Source: Hippasteria phrygiana (lineage: Eukaryota > Echinodermata > Asteroidea > Valvatida > Goniasteridae). From it: a stretch of DNA of 64,000 bases. The DNA lies in NCBI GenBank assembly GCA_037893225.1, contig JAZGUH010000022.1:3038001-3102000 (forward strand). The letters run 5' to 3'. Under the pieces are notes generated by a model, which made no database searches, was not told where the DNA came from, and saw nothing but the letters and a program-made list of their open reading frames with translations. Made by a program: the position numbers and the translations under genes. Shown in pieces: positions 58,076 through 64,000 of this stretch (its first letter is position 1; each line of letters opens with the position of its first letter).

Positions 58076-59283
58076 CTAGATATCTGGTGCAGTGTTTGTG
58101 GACAAACACAGGGCTGTTTTGTTTTTTTGTGTAAAATTATGTGATTTAAATGAAATTTCAAAAATGAAAAAAATCATAGAAAATTAGCCGATGACGTCAT
58201 CATGACGTCACCATGACGTCACATACATTTTCATCTAACACATGCTGGCATAACTAAATACCACGTTTTAACTTAATGTAACTTGTACTTTTGTAGATAT
58301 ATTGTTTCCAAAAATGCCCCTTTAAGATGACGTCACGTGACATGTGATGACGTCATCATGACCTAAAAGTTCGGCGCACATTCTGAGCAGTTGGTGTAAG
58401 TATCTGCCTACGACTTGTCTAACGACTTGAAAAAAAGACTAGAGATCAACTCTTTATAGACAGCATGCCACATGAAAGCCATGGTTTCTGTCCTTCCCAG
58501 AATTCCTTTGTGTTATATTGAATTTGGTCACAATTTTTTAGATGCCTGTTATTTCTTAATACTTGAGTGAGCCACGATCACGAAATTGTTGAATTAGGTA
58601 GAGAAAAATTCAATGTATAAATTTTTAATCGGAACGACCCTTACATGCGTTAAAAAAAAAAAATTTATGACGTCATTATGACGTCACACAATTTTCGCCT
58701 TTTAGGGCATATCTTTGAGACATACCAAAAGCTGTATCAAAAAGAATTTTGAAAATCTCTTGTTTTGTTTGCGAGATATATTTAAAAGAATGTTACGATT
58801 TCAAAATTTCAAAAATTCATAACAAATCACATGATGACGTCATTATGACGTCACTTTGGATTTTGCATCCTAGTACCAGTATCTACCTACCCACCAATTT
58901 TCATGACGATCGGACCTATCCTTATATGTGTTTTAAAAAAGCACATTTTTGATGACGTCATCATGACGTCACACAATTTTTACTTTTTAGGGCATATCTT
59001 TGAGACATCCCAAAGCTATAGCAAAAAGAATTTTGAAAATATCTTATTTTGTTCGCTAGATATATTGAAAAGAATGTTACGATTTTCAAAATTCAAAAAT
59101 TCATAAAAAATCACGTGATGACGTCATCATGACCAAAAAGTTCGGGACACATTCTGAGCAGTTTGTCTAAGTGTCTGCCAAGTTTAAAGGCAATCGGGTG
59201 CACCAAAGTAGCCAAAGTGCCAGTAAGAAAGAAAACGTGTACAAATGCTATGGGAAAAAGTCTGAAAAGGAAGCAAAAAAAAA
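58076..59283 (-). mobile_element. array unit 6 (subfamily A)
   Basis: CTAGATATCTGGTGCAG start, then the same order as unit 4 but with fewer internal blocks. Length 1,208 bp. Confidence 0.75.
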
Positions 59284-60783
59284 CTAGAGGCATGAGGTTG
59301 GTGTTTGTGGACAAACACAGGGCTGTTTCGTTTTTGTTTTTTTAGTTTGGATGTGAAATGTGAATACAATAATTTAAGTTTGTCAAACAATCGCGCTGCT
59401 GCCAGTTTTCTATGTTAATTTTGAAATTAATTAAAGTTGTTTGTAGTAGTAACATGTGATGACGTCATCATAACGTCACATAAATTTTCATCTATAAACT
59501 TGCTGACCTACCTAGATATAACTTTTCAACTTAATCGGACTTGTACTTTTGTTTATATTATATGGCTTCAAAAACTGCCCCTTTAAGATGACGTCACGTG
59601 ACATGTGATGACGTCATCATCATGTCATGTCAATTTTCATCTATAAACCTACTGGGCTACCTAGATATTACTTTTAAACTTAATCGGACATGTACTTCTG
59701 TAGATATGCGCCTTCAAAAACTGCCCCTTTAAGATGACGTCACATGTGATGACGTCATCATAACGTCATGTCAATTTTCATTTATAAAACTACTGGAATA
59801 CCTAGATATTACATTTTAACTTAATCGAACTTGTACTTTTGTAGATATATGGCTTAGAAAAATGCCCCTTTAAGATGACGTCACGTGACATGTGATGACG
59901 TCATTATGACGTAAAAGTTCGGCACACATTGTGAGCAGTTGGGGTAAGTGTCTGTCAAGTTTAAAAGTAGCCAAAGTGGCCGGTAAGAAAGAAAACGTTT
60001 ACAAATGCTATGGGCAATATTCTAGCGACTTGAAAAAAAGAATTTTTTCATGACGTCATCATGACGTCACACAATTTTCGCTTTTTAGGGCATATCTTTG
60101 AGACATACCAAAGCTATAACAAAAAGAATTTAGAAAATTTCTTGTTTTGTTCGCTAGATATATTGAAAAGAATGTTACGATTTACACAATTTTAAAATTC
60201 AGCGACTTGAACAAAGACTACAAATCAACCTTTTTATAAACAGCATGCACATTTAAGCCATGGTTATCTGCCCTTCCCAGAATTCCTTTGTGTTATATTG
60301 AATTTGGTCTAAATTTTGAAATGGCTGTTATTTCTTACTTGAGTGAGCCACGATCATGAAATTTTGGAATTAGGGAGAGGAAAATTCAATATATACATTT
60401 TTGTAATCGGATTGACCCTTACATGCGTAAAAAAAAAAAAACATTTTTGATGACGTCATCATGACGTCACACAATGTTCGCTTTTTAGGGCATATCTTTG
60501 AGACATACCAAAGCTATAACAAAAAGAATTTCGAAAATATCTTGTTTTGTTCGCTAGATATATTGAAAAGAATTTTACGATTTTGAAATTTCAAAAATTC
60601 ATAAAAAATCACGTGATGACGTCATCATGACGTAAATGTTCGGCATACATTCTGAGCAGTTAGTCCAAGTGTCTGCCAAGTTTAAAGCCAATCGGCAGCA
60701 TAAAAGTAGCCAAAGTGCCGGTAAGAAAGAAAACGTGTACAAATGCTATGGGCATTTGGCTGAAAAAGAAAAAAAAAAAGAAA
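59284..60783 (-). mobile_element. array unit 7 (subfamily C)
   Basis: Shares CTAGAGGCATGAGGTTGG, the SINE scrap (about 59,390-59,420) and the 150-bp blocks with unit 5, but has fewer blocks. Length 1,500 bp. Confidence 0.75.
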
Positions 60784-62030
60784 CTAGATATTACTTTTCA
60801 ACTTAATCGGACTTGTACTTTTGTTTATATATGGCTTTAAAAACTGCCCCTTTAAGATGACGTCACGTGACATGTGATGACGTCATCATAATGTCAAGTC
60901 AATTTTCATCTATAAACCTACTGGGCTACCTAGATATTACTTTATAACTTAATTGGACTTGTACTTCTGTAGATATGGACCTTCAAAAACTGCCCCTTTA
61001 AGATGACGTCACGTGACATGTGATGACGTCATCATAACGTCATGTCAATTTTTATTTATAAACCTACTGGGCTACCTGGATATTTTTTTTCAACTTAATC
61101 GAATTTGTACTTTTGTAGATAAATGGCTTCAAAAACTGCCCCTTTAAGATGACGTCACGTGACATGTGATGACGTCATCATAACGTCATGTCAATTTTTA
61201 TTTATAAACCTACTGGGCTACCTAGATATCACGTTCCAACTTAATCGGACTTGTACTTTTGTAGATATATGGCTTCGAAAAATGCCCCTTTAAGATGACG
61301 TCACGTGACATGTGATGACGTCATCATGACGTAAAATTCGGCACACATTGTGAGCAGTTGGGGTAAGTGTCTGTCAAGTTTAAAAGTAGCCAAAGTGGCC
61401 GGCAAGAAAGGAAACGTTTACAAATGCTATGGGCAATAGTCTAGCGACTTGAAAAAAGACTACAAATCAACCCTTTTTATAAACAGCATGTACATTTGAG
61501 CCATGGTTATCTGCCCTTCCCAGAATTCCTTTGTGTTATATTGAATTTGGTCTAAATTTTGAAATGGCTGTTATTTCTTACTTGAGTGAGCCACGATCAT
61601 GACATTTTGGAATTAGGGAGAGGAAAATTCAATATATATATTTTTGTAATCGGATTGACCCTTACATGCGTTAAAAAAAAAACATTTTTGATGACGTCAT
61701 CATGACGTCACACAATTTTCGCCTTTTAGGGCATATCTTTGAGACATACCAAAGCTATCACAAAAAGAATTTTGAAAATATCTTGTTTTGTTCGCTAGAT
61801 ATATTGAAACAAATGTTACGATTTTCAAAATTCAAAAATTCATAAAAAATCACGTGATGACGTCATCATGACGTAAAAGTTCGGCACACATTCTGAGCAG
61901 TTGCTTTAAGTGTTTGCTAAGTTTAAAGACAATCGGCTGCATACAAGTAGCCAAAGTGCCGGTAAAAAGGAAAACGTGTACAAATGCTATGGGCAATAGT
62001 CTGAAAGAGAAAAAGAAAAAAAAAAGAAAA
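60784..62030 (-). mobile_element. array unit lacking its 3' hairpin
   Basis: After the poly-A junction the sequence reads CTAGATATTACTTTTCAAC, which is internal to the 150-bp block and not a true terminus. The hairpin and spacer are missing, so the unit is 3'-truncated. Length 1,247 bp. Confidence 0.7.
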
Positions 62031-62891
62031 CTAGACATCTGGTACAGTGTTTGTGGACAAACACAGGGCTGTTTTGTTTTTTTGTGTAAAATTTTGTGAT
62101 TAAAATGAAATTACAAAAATTTCAAAAATCATTAAAAAAATTGCTGATTACGTCATCATGACATCATTTCAGATTTTGCATGCTAGTGACAGTATCTACC
62201 TACCCACCAATTTGCATGACGATCGGACCTATCCTTATATGTGTTTTTAAAAAGCACATTTTTGATGATGTCATCATGACGTCACACATTTTTTTCCTTT
62301 TTAGGGCATATCTTTGAGACCTACAAAAGCTATAACAAAAAGAATTTTGAAAATATCTTGTTTTGTTCGCCAGATATATTTAAAAGAATGTTACGATTTT
62401 CAAAATTTCAAAAATTCATAACAAATCACGTGATGACGTCATCATGACGTCACTTTGGATTTTGCATTCTAGTGCCAGTATCTACCTACCCACCAATTTT
62501 CATGACGATTGGACCTATCCTTATATGTGTTTTAAAAAAGCACATTTTTGATGATGTCATCATGACGTCACACATTTTCTCCCTTTTAGGGCATATCTTT
62601 GAGACATACCAAAGCTATAACAAAAAGAATTTTGAAAATATCTTGTTTTGTTCGCTAGATATATTGAAAAGAATTTTACGATTTTGAAATTTCAAAAATT
62701 CATAAAAAATCACGTGATGACGTCATTATGACGTAAATGTTCGGCATACATTCTGAGCAGTTAGTCTAAGTGTCTGCCAAGTTTAAAGCCAATCGGCACC
62801 ATAAAAGTAGCCAAAGTGCCAGTAAGAAAGAAAACGTGTACAAATGCTATGGGCATTTTGGCTGAAAAAGAAGAACAAAAAAAAGAAAAAA
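62031..62891 (-). mobile_element. array unit 8 (subfamily B)
   Basis: CTAGACATCTGGTACAG start and TTGCTGATTACGTCATC, as in unit 2, but shorter (861 bp). Confidence 0.75.
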
Positions 62892-63703
62892 CTAGACCTC
62901 TGGTACAGTGTTTGTGGACAAACACAGGGCTGTTTGGTTTTTTTTGTGTAAAATTTTGTGATTAAAATGAAATTTCAAAAATGAAAAAAATCATAAAAAA
63001 ATTCCCGATGACGTCATCATGACATCATTTCAGATTTTGCATGCTAGTGACAGTATCTACCTACCCACCACTTTTCATTTTTGATGACGTCATCATGACA
63101 TCACAGATTTTTTTTTCTTTTAGTGCATATCTTTGAGACATACCAAAGCTATAACAAAAATAATTTTGAAAATATCTTGTTTTGTTCGCTAGATATATTT
63201 AAAAAGAATGTTACGATTTAATAATTTCAAAAATTCATAAAAAATCACGTGATGACGTCATCATGACCTCATTTCAGATTTTGCATGCTAGTGACAGTAT
63301 CTACCTACCCACCACTTTTCATGACGATCGGACCTATCCTTATATGTGTTTTAAAAAAGCACATTTTTGATGACGTCATCATGACATCACACATTTTTTT
63401 TTCTTTTAGTGCATATCTTTGAGACATACCAAAGCTATAACAAAAAGAATTTTGAAAATATCTTGTTTTGTTCGCTAGATATATTGAAAAGAATATTACG
63501 ATTTTCAAATTTCAAAAATTCATAAAAAATCACGTGATGACGTCATCATGACGTAAATGTTCGGCATACATTCTGAGCAGTTAGTCTAAGTGTCTGCCAA
63601 GTTTGAAGTCAATCGGCAGCATAAAAGTAGCCAAAGTGCCGGTAAGAAAGAAAACGTGTACAAATGCTATGGGCAGTTGGCTGAAAAAGAAAAAAAAAAA
63701 AAA
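62892..63703 (-). mobile_element. array unit 9 (subfamily B)
   Basis: CTAGACCTCTGGTACAG start, hairpin kept. The shortest full unit (812 bp). Confidence 0.75.
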
Positions 63704-64000
63704 CTAGACATGCTATGTGTTTGTCACGTTATGACAAACACAGGGCTGTTTCGGGGTTGTTTTGTTATTTTGGATGTGTAATATGCTTATAATAGTAAAA
63801 GGTGTTTGTTAGTTAAAGACGGAGGGGTTAGGATGTTGTTGTTGGGAGGAACATAAAATTTACAAAATAAAAAAAATCATAGAAAATTTGCCGATGACGT
63901 CATCATGACGTCACTTCGGCTGCCGCATGCTTGTGGCACACTATCTACATACCCACCAATTTTTATGACGATTGGACCTACCCTTATATGTGTTTTTTTT
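63704..64000 (-). mobile_element. array unit 10, partial (subfamily D)
   Basis: Starts CTAGACATGCTATGTGTTTG. The hairpin stem is extended, GTGTTTGTCA ... TGACAAACAC with a 5-nt loop. The unit runs off the window. Confidence 0.7.

Larger units (their letters stand above)
49866..64000 (-). repeat. tandem array of non-autonomous Helitron-like units
   Basis: At least ten head-to-tail units on the minus strand, continuing past the window edge. In plus-strand view nearly every unit begins CTAGACATCTGGT or a variant, then an 18-nt hairpin GTGTTTGTGGACAAACAC and AGGGCTGTTT; it ends with CCAAAGTGCCGGTAAGAAAG, AAATGCTATGGG, CTGAAAA and a poly-A tract. Read on the minus strand, each unit therefore starts near poly-T and CTTTTTCAG and ends hairpin, 12 nt, CTAG, which is the Helitron 3' end. 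Interiors are built from three block types: a block of about 285 bp containing CATATCTTTGAGAC, a block of about 150 bp containing GCCCCTTTAAGATGACGTCA, and a block containing CCTTCCCAGAATTCCTTTGT. All are separated by TGACGTCATCATGACGTCA palindromes. No protein is encoded. Confidence 0.85.

Noticed and set aside
50530..63781. Many 60-78 codon frames such as those containing HNKSRDDVIMTSLW or TIGPILICV
   Set aside because: They are translations of the repeated Helitron blocks, appear in several frames and both orientations, and end at unit or block edges. They are not a gene family.
49866..64000. CRISPR-like array reading
   Set aside because: Repeats are long and palindromic, spacers are themselves repeats, and the context is eukaryotic.

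Overview
The window is 64 kb of AT-rich, repeat-dense animal DNA. I find no protein-coding gene that I would defend. Open frames are short, change frame often, and the long ones lie in tandem repeats. tRNA-derived SINEs, a LINE 3' end, many MITE-like inverted-repeat elements, long poly-C/G tracts and frequent islands of the hexamer TACATG suggest a marine invertebrate deuterostome (echinoderm, hemichordate or lancelet). That is an impression from style, and the species cannot be fixed from the sequence.

Positions 1-49,400 are intergenic or intronic DNA with scattered transposon remnants. Several DNA-transposon families can be defined by paired termini. They include: a TTAA-flanked piggyBac-like MITE family with seven copies (near 2.5, 6.8, 14.4, 18.2, 20.7, 37.0 and 39.7 kb); PIF/Harbinger-like elements with repeated subterminal motifs (3.2-4.2, 10.7-12.7, 25.95-26.65 and 39.9 kb); two hAT-like elements with 8-bp target duplications (13.6 and 35.1 kb); a mariner-like element with very long inverted repeats and TA duplications (23.05 kb); a TGTGACC-ended MITE family (17.6, 24.0 and 46.65 kb); a TTAA-ended family sharing a TIR around TGCTGTGTCYGTGC (10.2, 27.9 and 45.3 kb); an 859-bp TTAA element with 21-bp perfect inverted repeats (18.6 kb); and a foldback element with arms of about 300 bp (19.5-20.7 kb). 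Two large minisatellites are present: a 15-bp unit at about 2.05-2.46 kb and a 23-bp unit at about 42.19-43.37 kb. Both lack stop codons in several frames and so create long but probably meaningless open frames.

Positions 49,866-64,000 and beyond hold the most striking structure: a minus-strand, head-to-tail array of non-autonomous Helitron-like elements. Each unit ends, on the minus strand, in an 18-nt hairpin, about 12 nt of spacer and CTAG, the canonical Helitron 3' end. Units differ in length (about 0.8-2.35 kb) and in internal modules, and fall into at least four 3'-end subfamilies. The insides are packed with TGACGTCA palindromes (the CRE/ATF consensus), many beside CACGTG E-boxes. A solitary plus-strand relative at 11,262-12,481 sits inside a Harbinger-like MITE and has clean A/TC...CTAG/T boundaries, which supports the Helitron reading. 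The array abuts the C-terminal coding end and 3' UTR of a LINE at 49,411-49,865.

The elements do not form a pathway. What links them is nesting and exchange: a Helitron in a MITE, a MITE in a foldback arm, and a SINE fragment inside Helitron units. No Helitron Rep/helicase, intact transposase or complete reverse transcriptase is visible, so all movement must have depended on enzymes encoded elsewhere.
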